DNA of 64,000 nucleotides from Streptomyces flaveus (GTDB lineage: Bacteria > Actinomycetota > Actinomycetes > Streptomycetales > Streptomycetaceae). The notes beneath the pieces were generated by a model that did no database searches, had not been told where the DNA came from, and saw nothing but the letters and a program-made list of their open reading frames with translations. Positions 24,683-32,355 of this stretch are shown piece after piece (within the stretch, counting starts at the first letter, position 1; each line of letters begins with the position of its first letter). The translations under genes and the position numbers were made by a program. The stretch spans positions 139,484 to 203,483 of the forward strand of contig NZ_BMPQ01000014.1 in NCBI RefSeq assembly GCF_014647675.1. The letters run 5' to 3'.

Positions 24683-25594
24683 ATGGTCAAAACTGTTTCC
24701 TTCAGGAACAAGGAAGTAGAAATTTCGGGACACCTTCATCTGCCGGACGACTTCAGTGAAGACAAAACGTATCCGGCTCTCGTTGGCATTCATCCGGCTG
24801 GCGGAGTAAAGGAACAGACCATCGGCCTCTACGCCAAGAGGCTCGCTGCGCATGGATTCGTCACCGTGGTATATGACTCCTCCTACCAGGGAGAGAGCGG
24901 CGGCGAACCTCGCCTCTTGGAAGACCCGACGGCCAGGGTGGAAGACGCCCGCTGCGCAGCCGACTTCCTTAGCACTCTTCCGTTCGTCGACCCCAAACGA
25001 ATGGGAGTTTTTGGCATCTGCGCCGGGGGTGGCTACGCGATCAGCGTGGCACAGACCGAACGTCGCTTCAGGGCAGTGGCTACCGTCAGCGCAGCTCCCA
25101 TGGGCGAAGGTTCCAGGGGCTTCCTGGGGCACATGTCCCCGGTGGCCGAGCAGATCGGAACGCTGGAAATGGTGGCCGAGCAGCGGACGGCGGAAGCGAG
25201 AGGAGAAAAGCCTCTCTACGCCCCGTTCGTCCCAGAAAAACTGGAGGAGATCGACGAAAACACACCGGATCTCCTGCGTGAGGGATACGACTACTACAGG
25301 ACTCCCCGAGGCCAACACCCCAATTCCAAGGGCCGTTTCCTGCTGACCAGCATGGACAAGATGTTCGCCTTCTCGGCGTTCGACCAGATTCCAGAACTGC
25401 TGACCCAACCGATGCTCCTCATCGCCGGGAGCAAGGCGGACACAAAGGTGTTCAGCGACCAGGCCTACGAGCTTTCCAAAGGGCCGAAAGAGTTGTTCGT
25501 CGTCGAAGGTGCGACTCATATCGCCATGTACGACGTGCCTGAGTACGTAGATCAAGCGGTCACCAAGATGGTGGAGTTCTTCGCTGTCCTTTAG
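24683..25594 (+). CDS. a/b-hydrolase, dienelactone-hydrolase-like, with Cys nucleophile
   Basis: Cytoplasmic a/b-hydrolase of 303 residues. The nucleophile elbow is GICAGGG with C113 in place of serine, as in dienelactone hydrolases; D253 and H279 (EGATHIAMYD) complete the triad. The N-terminal part (LVGIHPAGGVKEQ) supplies the oxyanion region. Codon use is clearly less GC-biased at third positions than in its neighbours (many A/T-ending codons), suggesting recent acquisition. The promoter carries two palindromes like those in front of the MmyB regulators. The substrate is probably a lactone or ester; a mycolyl or cephalosporin-type ester cannot be ruled out. Confidence 0.8.
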   Translation: MVKTVSFRNKEVEISGHLHLPDDFSEDKTYPALVGIHPAGGVKEQTIGLYAKRLAAHGFVTVVYDSSYQGESGGEPRLLEDPTARVEDARCAADFLSTLPFVDPKRMGVFGICAGGGYAISVAQTERRFRAVATVSAAPMGEGSRGFLGHMSPVAEQIGTLEMVAEQRTAEARGEKPLYAPFVPEKLEEIDENTPDLLREGYDYYRTPRGQHPNSKGRFLLTSMDKMFAFSAFDQIPELLTQPMLLIAGSKADTKVFSDQAYELSKGPKELFVVEGATHIAMYDVPEYVDQAVTKMVEFFAVL

Positions 25595-25683
25595 GACCTG
25601 GGACCACGACCACACAGTCGGGCACTGCTCTGGCGCCGTTCGACGCTGCCGAAGCAGTGCCGATGGTGGGGACCAACCCCGAA

Positions 25684-25735
25684 GGGGAGAATCGCTCGCC
25701 CGGAGAACGGTAGGCAGGGAAAATTTTCTTACCCC
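25684..25735 (+). promoter_or_regulatory. Tandem MmyB-type operator-like sites before the flavodoxin-like gene
   Basis: GGGGAGAATCGCTCGCCC (25684-25701) and GGGAAAATTTTCTTACCCC (25717-25735), centred about 33 bases apart and 70 bases upstream of the ATG. The arrangement duplicates the hydrolase promoter 1.1 kb upstream. The sequence after the second site (CTCACA) also matches the promoter of the first MmyB gene. Confidence 0.6.
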
Positions 25736-25806
25736 TCACAGCGCGCCCTTCCGATGCAAAGCTTGGTCACTCACTGAAACGAAAACATTCGAGGAGCCCG
25801 ATCACC

Positions 25807-26406
25807 ATGTCCCATTCCGGCCGCCCCACAATCGCCATTGCCTTCCATTCGGGCTACGGCCACACTGCCGTCGTCGCCGAAGCAGTGGCGCGTGGCGCAG
25901 CGGGAGCCGGCGCCGAGGTGGTCTCGATCTCCGTCGACACCATCACCGACGAGCAGTGGGCGCAGCTGGACGCCGCTGACGCGATCATCTTCGGTGCCGC
26001 CACGTACATGGGTACCGCCTCCGCGGCCTTCCACGCGTTCGCCGAGGCCAGCAGCAGGCGCTGGTTCTCCCATGTCTGGGTGGACAAGCTCGCCGCGGGC
26101 TTCACCAACTCCGGTGCCAAGAGCGGCGACAAGTCGTCCACCCTGGGCTATTTCGCCACCTTGGCCGCCCAGCACGGCATGCACTGGATCAGCCTGGGTC
26201 TGCTGCCTGGCTGGGATTCCACCACGGGCAGCGAGGACGACATCAACCGGCTGGGTTTCTTCATGGGTGCCGGCGCCCAGAGCCCCACCGATGTCGGTCC
26301 GGAAGCGGTCCACAAGTCGGACATCGCCACCGCGGAGTACCTGGGTGCGCGCGTCGCACGCCAGGCCGCGGTCTTCCAGGCCGGGCGGGCCACCCTCGCC
26401 GCCTGA
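25807..26406 (+). CDS. Flavodoxin-fold NAD(P)H quinone reductase (WrbA-like)
   Basis: Protein of 199 residues with a flavodoxin fold. The FMN phosphate loop is FHSGYGHTAVVAEAV (about 13-27), with the second loop AATYMGTASAAFHAFAE, then FTNSGAKSGDKSSTLGYF. These are the FMN-binding loops of the WrbA/NAD(P)H:quinone oxidoreductase group. It probably reduces quinones by two electrons, avoiding semiquinones. First of three closely spaced genes (SnoaL-like, DJ-1-like) ahead of an MmyB regulator, which suggests a small operon for electrophile or quinone stress. Confidence 0.85.
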   Translation: MSHSGRPTIAIAFHSGYGHTAVVAEAVARGAAGAGAEVVSISVDTITDEQWAQLDAADAIIFGAATYMGTASAAFHAFAEASSRRWFSHVWVDKLAAGFTNSGAKSGDKSSTLGYFATLAAQHGMHWISLGLLPGWDSTTGSEDDINRLGFFMGAGAQSPTDVGPEAVHKSDIATAEYLGARVARQAAVFQAGRATLAA

Positions 26407-26459
26407 TCACAAGGCCTTCTTTCCCATAGTCCAAATCCACCCCCCGCAAGGAGCGAACC

Positions 26460-26852
26460 ATGTCCGACTCCCCGAACCTCGCCCTCATCCGCCGGGTCTA
26501 CGAATCCCGAATGGCGCCCGAGGTCACCAAGGAGGTCATGGCCCCGGACCTCGCCTGGGACATCACCCCGGGCTTCCCGAACAGCGGCGTGTACCACGGC
26601 TGGGACAGCGTGGCGAAGGACTTCTTCGGCACACCGATGCCGAACATCGAGTCCCTCGGCGCGGTGCCCGAGGAGTTCTACGCGGACGACGAAGGCCACG
26701 TCTTCGTGTTCGGGCACTACCACGCCGAGACCAAGACCGGCGACAAGGCCGACGTCCGGTTCATCCACCTGTGGACTCTCCGCGACGGCAAGGCCGTCAG
26801 CATGCGGCAGGCCGCCGACAGCCACATCATCCGAGAAGCCATCAAGGGCTGA
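26460..26852 (+). CDS. SnoaL-like/NTF2-fold protein
   Basis: Small NTF2-fold protein of 130 residues (NLALIRRVYESRMAPEVTKE, then DITPGFPNSGVYHGW at the N-terminus; FIHLWTLRDGKAVSMRQAAD at the end). Proteins of this type (ketosteroid-isomerase-like) are common in actinobacterial redox operons; the specific activity is unknown. ATG preceded by AAGGAG about 6 bases upstream. It sits 53 bases after the flavodoxin gene and 25 bases before the DJ-1-like gene. Confidence 0.75.
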   Translation: MSDSPNLALIRRVYESRMAPEVTKEVMAPDLAWDITPGFPNSGVYHGWDSVAKDFFGTPMPNIESLGAVPEEFYADDEGHVFVFGHYHAETKTGDKADVRFIHLWTLRDGKAVSMRQAADSHIIREAIKG

Positions 26853-26877
26853 CACCGTCACCAGGAGACCAATAACC

Positions 26878-27576
26878 ATGGCGAAGATCCTCTTCGTGAT
26901 CACCGCGTCCGACCACTGGACGCTGGCAGACGGAACCCGGCAGCCGGCCGGCTTCTGGGCTGAGGAAGCCCTCGGCCCGTACCAGGTCTTCAAGGAGGCC
27001 GGATACGAGATCACGGCGGCAACACCCGGCGGTGTGCCACCCACGGCGGACGCGCTCAGCCTCAGCCCGGAGTTCAACGGCGGCGAGGAAGGCGCGCAGC
27101 GCATGCGGACCGCACTGCGCGAGGCCACCGAGCTGGCGCACCCGATGCGTATCGAGGACGTACGCATCGACGAGTACGAGGCCGTCTTCTACCCCGGCGG
27201 CTGGGGCCCGATGGAGGATCTGCCCGACGACGCCGAGTCCGGCAGGCTGCTCACCGAGTGGCTCGCCTCGGGCAAGCTGGTGTCCCTGGTGTGCCATGGC
27301 CCCGCGGCACTGCTGGCCACCATCGGTCCCGACGGGACGTCCCCATTCTCCGGCTACCGACTGACCGGCCTCTCCAACGCCGAGGAGAAGCAGAACGGTC
27401 TCGCGGACCGCGCGAAGTGGCTGCTGCAGAACCGCCTCGTCGACGAACTCGGGGCGGACTACCGCGAGGCCGATCCGTTCACCCCGCACGTCGAGATCGA
27501 CCGAACTCTGTACACCGGCCAGAACCCGGGCTCGGCGGTTCCGCTGGCCCAGGCGGTGCTCAAGGCACTGGGCTGA
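26878..27576 (+). CDS. DJ-1/PfpI-family protein (Hsp31-like glyoxalase III)
   Basis: Class I glutamine-amidotransferase-like protein of 232 residues. The nucleophile elbow is LVCHGPAAL with C139 and H140; an acidic residue at E29 (GFWAEE) and the FYPGGWGPMEDL block match the Hsp31 group. Members convert methylglyoxal to lactate without cofactor or deglycate proteins. The neighbours (quinone reductase, SnoaL) and an MmyB regulator 80 bases downstream suggest a small electrophile-defence operon. It ends with no obvious terminator before the MmyB promoter element. Confidence 0.86.
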   Translation: MAKILFVITASDHWTLADGTRQPAGFWAEEALGPYQVFKEAGYEITAATPGGVPPTADALSLSPEFNGGEEGAQRMRTALREATELAHPMRIEDVRIDEYEAVFYPGGWGPMEDLPDDAESGRLLTEWLASGKLVSLVCHGPAALLATIGPDGTSPFSGYRLTGLSNAEEKQNGLADRAKWLLQNRLVDELGADYREADPFTPHVEIDRTLYTGQNPGSAVPLAQAVLKALG

Positions 27577-27601
27577 GCCGGCCGGGCTGATCGCTCGACC
27601 A

Positions 27602-27619
27602 GGGGAAGGATTTCTCCCC
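27602..27619 (+). promoter_or_regulatory. MmyB-type operator-like palindrome before the first MmyB gene
   Basis: GGGGAAGGATTTCTCCCC, followed by CCTCACA, 37 bases upstream of the regulator's ATG. It shares GGGGAA-N-TTTCT-CCCC with the sites at 24575, 25717 and, on the other strand, 33260. This position suits autoregulation. Confidence 0.62.
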
Positions 27620-27656
27620 CCTCACAACGCCGGACGTTTGTGCCACGCTGCACAGC

Positions 27657-28526
27657 ATGAACCGCAACCCCCATCTGAACGAGCTGGGTGAGTTCCTCAA
27701 GGCCCGCCGTGCCGAGCTCAGTCCCTCCGAGGTCGGGCTCCGCGGCGGGCAACGGCGGCGTGTGCGTGGTCTGCGCCGCGAGGAAGTGGCTCTTCTCGCG
27801 GCGATCAGCACCGAGTACTACGCCCGGATCGAGCAGGGCCGTCTCCAGGCGTCGACTCCCCTTCTGAACGAGATCGCCCAGGTACTCCGTCTGAACGAGG
27901 ACCAGCGCACCTACCTCTTCGAGCTCGCGGCGAAAGACAGGGTGCGCCCGGCCAGGTCAGGCGACCGCCAGCAGGTGGATACGCAGCTCCAGCGCATGCT
28001 GGACGATCTCACCGCCACTCCGGCCTTCGTCATCGGCCGACGGACCGACATCCTCGGCTGGAACCAGCTCGCCGCCGCGCTGTGGACCGATTTCGCACGT
28101 TTCCCGAAGCAGGAACGCGTGTTCGTCCGGCTGCTGTTCACCGAACCCTGGATGCGCGAGCTGTACGTGGACTGGGAAGAGGTCACCCGCCTTGCCATCG
28201 CGCAGTTGCGCATGGAGACCGCGCGCTACCCCGGCGACCAGCGTCTCGCCGCTCTGGTCGAGGAGCTCTCCGCCCGCGACGCACAGTTCCGGCAGTGGTG
28301 GACCGAACACGACGTCGCGATGCGAGGCAAGGGCACCAAGAAGCTTCGTCACCCGGCGGTGGGAGAGCTGACCCTCGACTGGGACACGCTCACATGCGGC
28401 ACGGACCCCGAGCAGCACATCATCGTGTGGACCGCCGCACCCGGTTCCCCTTCCTACGACGGACTGCGTCTCCTGGCCTCCTGGGGCGCGGACCAGAAGC
28501 GGACGGCGTCCGACACCGTCGCGTAA
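27657..28526 (+). CDS. MmyB-type XRE-family transcriptional regulator (paralogue 1)
   Basis: Regulator of 289 residues. The XRE helix-turn-helix occupies about 8-85 (LGEFLKARRAELSPSEVGL, then RGLRREEVALLAAISTEYYA and RIEQGR). The C-terminal MmyB-like ligand-binding domain (about 105-275) includes MLDDLTATPAFVIGRRTDIL, then GWNQLAAAL, and ends in the LTLDWDTLTCG block. Length and domain order are standard. Regulators of this family usually sit beside and control small oxidoreductase genes. Its own promoter has the GGGGAA-N-TTTCT-CCCC palindrome, which also fronts the hydrolase and flavodoxin-like genes upstream and the paralogue at 33.2 kb. Confidence 0.93.
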   Translation: MNRNPHLNELGEFLKARRAELSPSEVGLRGGQRRRVRGLRREEVALLAAISTEYYARIEQGRLQASTPLLNEIAQVLRLNEDQRTYLFELAAKDRVRPARSGDRQQVDTQLQRMLDDLTATPAFVIGRRTDILGWNQLAAALWTDFARFPKQERVFVRLLFTEPWMRELYVDWEEVTRLAIAQLRMETARYPGDQRLAALVEELSARDAQFRQWWTEHDVAMRGKGTKKLRHPAVGELTLDWDTLTCGTDPEQHIIVWTAAPGSPSYDGLRLLASWGADQKRTASDTVA

Positions 28527-28547
28527 ACCTCCCCCCATTGATATAGA

Positions 28548-28563
28548 GGGAAAGCACATTCCC
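28548..28563. promoter_or_regulatory. Isolated MmyB-type operator-like palindrome
   Basis: GGGAAAGCACATTCCC has 5-base arms and a 6-base centre like the other sites of this family, but it lies in the convergent gap between the MmyB gene and the aldolase gene. A start-like ATG at 28618 follows, whose short reading (MSDTSTNAALGGRRYGFGVIG) resembles the N-terminus of aldo/keto reductases and then ends. It may mark the promoter of a gene lost when the catabolic operon arrived. Confidence 0.4.
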
Positions 28564-28672
28564 CCATACCCGCATCCCAGCCAAGAGCCTTCCCTTTTCC
28601 CGGCGCGCGAGGCGCGAATGTCGGACACCTCGACGAATGCGGCCCTCGGCGGGCGGCGCTACGGCTTCGGCG

Positions 28673-29569
28673 TCATCGGACCTCCAGGGACTGGCTCGCG
28701 GCGGCAGGCGCAGCCGTCGCCGCGGCGGCCTGTTGTGTGAAGGTCCGGGCGAGGGCGTCGGCGCCGCGTGCCAGCAGGCCCACGTCGACGCCGACGGCGG
28801 TGAACGTGGTCCCGAGTTCGATGCACCGCCGCGCGAACGCGGGGTTGGTCGTCAGCACGCCGGCCGGTTTGCCCGCCGCGCGCACGCGGCCGATCGCGTG
28901 CTCGACCGCCTCGGTGACGGTCGGTGCGTTCGGGTCTCCGGGATGGCCGAGGCTGGCGGCCAGGTCGCTGGGGCCGATGAAGATCCCGTCCACGCCGTCG
29001 ACGGACGCGATCTGCTCGATCTGCTCAAGGGCGTGCCGCGATTCGACCTGGACGAGCACGCACAGCTCGGTGTGCGCCAGTACGGCGTAGTCCTTGACCC
29101 GACCGAAGCGGGTGGCCCTGGTCAAGGCCGCCACGCCGCGGACGCCGATGGGGGCGTAACGGGTGGCGGCGACGGCGGCGCGCGCTTCCTCGGCCGACTC
29201 GACCTGCGGAATCAGCAGCGACTGAGCGCCGACATCCAGGAGCCGCTTGATCACCACGGGATCGTTGACCGGAGGACGCACCACGGGCGAGCAGGGGTAC
29301 GGGGCGACCGCCTGGAGTTGCGAGAGCACGGTCGCGATGTCGGCGTGCGAGTGTTCGGTGTCGAGAAGCAGCCAGTCGAAGCCGGCGCCGGCGACGATCT
29401 CGGCCGGGTACGGGTCGGCCAGCGAGCACCACATGCCGATCATCTGCTCGCCTCGGGCAAGCGCCGCTTTGAACGCGTTCGCCGGCAGGGGCCACTGGCC
29501 TGGTACGGGCTGTGCTGCGCCGGTCGGCGGGTTGTGCGTGGTCACTGGAACGGGGTTGTGCGTGGTCAC
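28673..29569 (-). CDS. HpcH/HpaI-family class II aldolase
   Basis: Metal-dependent aldolase of 298 residues that cleaves 2-keto-4-hydroxy acids to pyruvate and an aldehyde. The TIM barrel has GMWCSLADPYPAEIVAGAGF, then DWLLLDTEHSHAD, metal ligands in VLVQVESR (E) and IFIGPSDLAASLG (D), and the usual GVRG loop. The C-terminal tail after ALARTF is alanine-rich. Start GTG 29569 overlaps the hydratase stop (GTGA); a second in-frame GTG 24 bases later arises from a tandem duplication. Last gene of a dioxygenase - hydratase - aldolase operon, it carries out the final carbon-carbon cleavage. Confidence 0.88.
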   Translation of the reverse strand: MTTHNPVPVTTHNPPTGAAQPVPGQWPLPANAFKAALARGEQMIGMWCSLADPYPAEIVAGAGFDWLLLDTEHSHADIATVLSQLQAVAPYPCSPVVRPPVNDPVVIKRLLDVGAQSLLIPQVESAEEARAAVAATRYAPIGVRGVAALTRATRFGRVKDYAVLAHTELCVLVQVESRHALEQIEQIASVDGVDGIFIGPSDLAASLGHPGDPNAPTVTEAVEHAIGRVRAAGKPAGVLTTNPAFARRCIELGTTFTAVGVDVGLLARGADALARTFTQQAAAATAAPAAASQSLEVR

Positions 29570-29578
29570 TGGAACGCC
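29531..29578. repeat. 24-bp tandem duplication at the hydratase/aldolase junction
   Basis: GTTGTGCGTGGTCACTGGAA followed by CGGG or CGCC occurs twice in direct succession (29531-29554 and 29555-29578). On the minus strand it duplicates the CCAGTGACCACG stop-start overlap, giving two in-frame GTG starts and an N-terminus beginning VTTHNPVPVTTHNPP. It looks like a recent slippage duplication that kept the frame. Confidence 0.85.
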
Positions 29579-30348
29579 ACCCCGATCGAACCCAGCGGGC
29601 CGAAGTCGGCGTGGACGACGGTGTTCGCTTCGACCGAGACCGGTCGCGTGAACGAGCCCGACAGCAGCATCTGACCGGCTTTCAGATGCTGGCCGACCGC
29701 GGCGAGCTTGTTCCCGAGCCAGGCGATGCCTGCCGCCGGGTGTCCCATGACGGCGGCCGAGACGCCGGACTCCTCGATCACCCCGTTCTTCGCCAACGTC
29801 GCGGCCACCCACCGGACGTCGAGGTCCATCGGGCGTACGACTCGACCGCCGACCACCATCGCCGCGGCGGCGGCGTTGTCGGCGATGGTGTCGGTGATCG
29901 CGCGCGGCACCTCGGTGCGGTAGTCGATGACCTCGAGCGCGGGGACGACGTACTCCGTCGCCCGCAGGACGTCGTGGACGCGTAGGTCCGGACCGTGCAG
30001 GTCCTTGCCGAGCACGAAGGCGAGTTCGACCTCCAGTCTGGGCTTCATGTAGCGGCTCGCGTCGAGGCGGGCGCCGTCGCCCACGACCATGTCGTCGGTG
30101 AGAAAGCCGTAGTCGGGTTCCGTCATCTTCGAGGCCATCTGCATGGCGCGAGACGTCAGTCCGATCTTGTGCCCGACGAGCCGAGCGCCGGCCGCCACGC
30201 GCTCCGCCGCCCAGAGCTGCTGGATGGCGTAGGCGTCGACGATCTCCAGATCGGGATAGGTGCGGCTGAGTTGGGTGATCGGTTTACGGTCACGGTCGGC
30301 CTGCATCAGGGCAGCTGCGGCTGCGCGACGTTCTGCTTCGCTGATCAC
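29566..30348 (-). CDS. 2-keto-4-pentenoate / 2-oxohept-4-ene-1,7-dioate hydratase
   Basis: Hydratase of 260 residues in the MhpD/HpaH group of the FAH fold. Key blocks are LVGHKIGLTSRAMQ, PDYGFLTDDM, the metal-binding RLEVELAFVLGKDL (E-x-E) and EVIDYRT. The enzyme adds water to a 2-oxo-dienoate made by meta-cleavage, giving the 4-hydroxy-2-oxo acid that the adjacent aldolase splits. Its GTG overlaps the dioxygenase stop (GTGA) and its stop overlaps the aldolase GTG, so the three are translationally coupled. The combination with an intradiol enzyme is unusual. Confidence 0.88.
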   Translation of the reverse strand: MISEAERRAAAAALMQADRDRKPITQLSRTYPDLEIVDAYAIQQLWAAERVAAGARLVGHKIGLTSRAMQMASKMTEPDYGFLTDDMVVGDGARLDASRYMKPRLEVELAFVLGKDLHGPDLRVHDVLRATEYVVPALEVIDYRTEVPRAITDTIADNAAAAAMVVGGRVVRPMDLDVRWVAATLAKNGVIEESGVSAAVMGHPAAGIAWLGNKLAAVGQHLKAGQMLLSGSFTRPVSVEANTVVHADFGPLGSIGVAFQ

Positions 30349-31280
30349 TGGGTTCCTCTCGGGAGTACGTCCAGCTCGGTGGCGCGCTTGGCCGACACGG
30401 GCGGGGTCGGCAGCCAGGCCTCACCCGGCTCGACGACGAAGGTGAACTCGAGGCTGTACCAGGGCTCGGTCACGTCCGGGTCCGGCGCCGGCTCGTTCTC
30501 GTGGAGTACGTACGTGCCGACGAGGCTCTGTACGACGCCGAACTGGGCGTCGGTCTCCAGGATGGGGTCGTCGTGGCTGTAGAGCTGGGACGCGATCGTC
30601 TTGTATCCGGGTTTGTGGATCAGCGCGTGGACATGGGCCGGCCGGAAGGGATGGCGCTTGAGCGCGGTCAGGAGCTCGCCCACGGGCCCGCCCATCGGTA
30701 TCGGGTAACCGGAAGGCTTGATACTGCGGAAGGCGAACACTCCTTCCTCATCGCTGAAGAACTTGCCACGGAGATTCCACTCGGCCTGCTCGGGGTCCTG
30801 GTTCTCATAGAGGCCGGCGGGTGACGCGTGCCAGATGTCAACTTCCGCGTCGGCGACCGCGTTCGTGTCGGTGTCGACGATCCGGCCGGTGAAGAACAGC
30901 GGCGGTCCCTCGGTGGGCGAGCGGACGATCGACTCACCGTTGTTCATCCTCGGGCTGCCCTGGCGCCAGAACGGACCGAGCAGGTTCGCCGAGGTCGGCT
31001 TGTCTTCGGTGCCGTTGTTCATCAGGGCGACCAGCGTTGACAGGCCCAGCGAACCCGCCATCAGCCTGACCTCGTTGTGGCTGGGCGTGGTGAGCCGACC
31101 GAGCCTGGTCACGATGTCGAGGGCAGTGTCGAACTCCTTCTCGGTCAGCCGCACTTCGCGGGCAAGATCGTGCAAGTGGCGCACCAGCGCCTGGATGATC
31201 TCCTTGACCCGCGGGTCACCGGCCCGCTCCGTCTCGGCAAGTACCGCCGCGGTGAGCTGGAGTTCGTCCTGGATGATCAC
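30345..31280 (-). CDS. Intradiol ring-cleavage dioxygenase (catechol/hydroxyquinol 1,2-type)
   Basis: Non-haem Fe(III) dioxygenase of 311 residues. The helical Dioxygenase_N domain covers about 20-110. The catalytic b-sandwich has the four iron ligands Y158 (GLYENQ), Y192 (SGYPIP), H216 and H218 (RPAHVHALI). Presence of the N-terminal dimerisation domain places it with catechol, chlorocatechol and hydroxyquinol 1,2-dioxygenases, not with protocatechuate 3,4-dioxygenase. Start GTG 31280 has GAGGAG upstream; longer readings cross the operator region. First gene of the leftward operon, downstream of an IclR gene and a perfect 15-bp palindrome. Confidence 0.9.
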   Translation of the reverse strand: MIIQDELQLTAAVLAETERAGDPRVKEIIQALVRHLHDLAREVRLTEKEFDTALDIVTRLGRLTTPSHNEVRLMAGSLGLSTLVALMNNGTEDKPTSANLLGPFWRQGSPRMNNGESIVRSPTEGPPLFFTGRIVDTDTNAVADAEVDIWHASPAGLYENQDPEQAEWNLRGKFFSDEEGVFAFRSIKPSGYPIPMGGPVGELLTALKRHPFRPAHVHALIHKPGYKTIASQLYSHDDPILETDAQFGVVQSLVGTYVLHENEPAPDPDVTEPWYSLEFTFVVEPGEAWLPTPPVSAKRATELDVLPRGTQ

Positions 31281-31371
31281 GTCGGCGTCTCCTCGTAACG
31301 GTCGGCTGCCGGCCCGCGGTGAGCACTGCCCCGCGAGTATCCGAAGGCCGTCCGGCCCGCACAACGCCACC

Positions 31372-31386
31372 GTCCATCCAATGGAC
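31372..31386. promoter_or_regulatory. IclR-type 15-bp operator before the dioxygenase operon
   Basis: GTCCATCCAATGGAC is a perfect inverted repeat with 6-base arms and a 3-base centre. It lies between the IclR stop and the dioxygenase GTG, about 90 bases upstream of the latter. IclR proteins bind 15-bp palindromes of this kind, so the adjacent IclR protein is the likely binder. Confidence 0.6.
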
Positions 31387-31399
31387 CACGAGAAAGTGA

Positions 31400-32179
31400 T
31401 CAGCTGTGGCGGACCTTGACGCCAGGGCTCCAGCCAAGGAGGCGGGAGATGCCGAGACCGCTTGCGATCACAGACGGAAGCACCGCCGGGTGCTTCACCG
31501 AGTCAGTGCGCACGACCACGGACAGCGCCGCTACGACACGGCCTTCGCCGTTCACGATGCGCGTGGCCACCGAATCGGTGCCGGGGGTCAACTCTCCTCG
31601 CACCGTGGCCGTCCCGGTGCGACGGCAGCCGGCGATCTCCTTGCGCAGCACCTCCGGTGCCACGATGCTTCGCGACGAGTACTCCCGGAGCTCGCCCGAC
31701 AGCACGCTCTCGATCAGCTCCGTACCGCCGTGGCTGAGCAGCACCTTGCCCACACCCGTGCAGTGCAGTGGCAGCCGCCCACCGACCTGGGAGACGAGTT
31801 CGGGTGCCTCCGACGCGGACAGTCTCTCGATGATCACCGCTTCCTGGCCTTCCAGGACCGCCAGTTGCACATGCTGGTGAAGTGCGGTGTAGAGATCCTC
31901 GAGGAACGGCTGGGCCAGCGTGCGCAGTGATTCGGTGAGCGGGGCCAGGGTTCCGAGTTGCCACAGCCGCAGTCCCACCGTGAATCTGCCGTCCGGCCGA
32001 CGGTCCAGCGCGCCGAAGTCGGCGAGTTCCACGGCCAGTCTCCGCACGGTGGCGTGAGGCATGCCCGTCGTGCGCACCAGGTCGGCGAGGCTGAGCGCAC
32101 TGTTCCCGGGCTGGAACGCGAACAGCACTTCCAGCAGGCGGGAGCCCACTGTCCTGCCGGGTTCGCTGGTGCGGGGCAT
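31400..32179 (-). CDS. IclR-family transcriptional regulator (dioxygenase operon)
   Basis: Regulator of 259 residues. The N-terminal winged HTH (about 8-65) reads RLLEVLFAFQPGNSALSLAD, then LVRTTGMPHATVRRLAVELA. The IclR effector-binding GAF-like domain follows with RLPLHCTGVGKVLLSH, the typical effector-pocket segment. ATG 32179 has GAGGAGG 9 bases upstream. It is transcribed in the same direction as, and just upstream of, the dioxygenase - hydratase - aldolase genes, so it probably senses an aromatic or ring-cleavage intermediate. A 17-bp tandem repeat lies 50 bases upstream of its start. Confidence 0.92.
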   Translation of the reverse strand: MPRTSEPGRTVGSRLLEVLFAFQPGNSALSLADLVRTTGMPHATVRRLAVELADFGALDRRPDGRFTVGLRLWQLGTLAPLTESLRTLAQPFLEDLYTALHQHVQLAVLEGQEAVIIERLSASEAPELVSQVGGRLPLHCTGVGKVLLSHGGTELIESVLSGELREYSSRSIVAPEVLRKEIAGCRRTGTATVRGELTPGTDSVATRIVNGEGRVVAALSVVVRTDSVKHPAVLPSVIASGLGISRLLGWSPGVKVRHS

Positions 32180-32228
32180 ACGGTACGGCCTCCTCGCTGT
32201 GCGGTACCGCTCGTCCTGCCGACTCAGG

Positions 32229-32262
32229 ACCGTACGCACGGCAGAACCGTACGCATGGCAGA
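32229..32262. repeat. 17-bp tandem repeat upstream of the iclR gene
   Basis: ACCGTACGCACGGCAGA and ACCGTACGCATGGCAGA (one mismatch) lie head to tail 50 bases before the IclR ATG. GTAC-centred direct repeats in this position may be a binding site for autoregulation, but the motif does not match the palindrome before the dioxygenase gene. It could equally be a slippage product. Confidence 0.45.
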
Positions 32263-32355
32263 TCCGGACTCAGCGGCCCATCGTGACACCCGACCCGGCG
32301 ATCCAGGACTCGTCTCCCCCAAGCCGCCTTTCACCGTGAACCCGGCTCTCGTTCG

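Noticed and set aside
27584..27600. A second operator-like site before MmyB paralogue 1
   Set aside because: It resembles the first site of the flavodoxin-like promoter but its spacing (about 18 bases) differs from the 32-34 seen elsewhere, so the match is probably chance.
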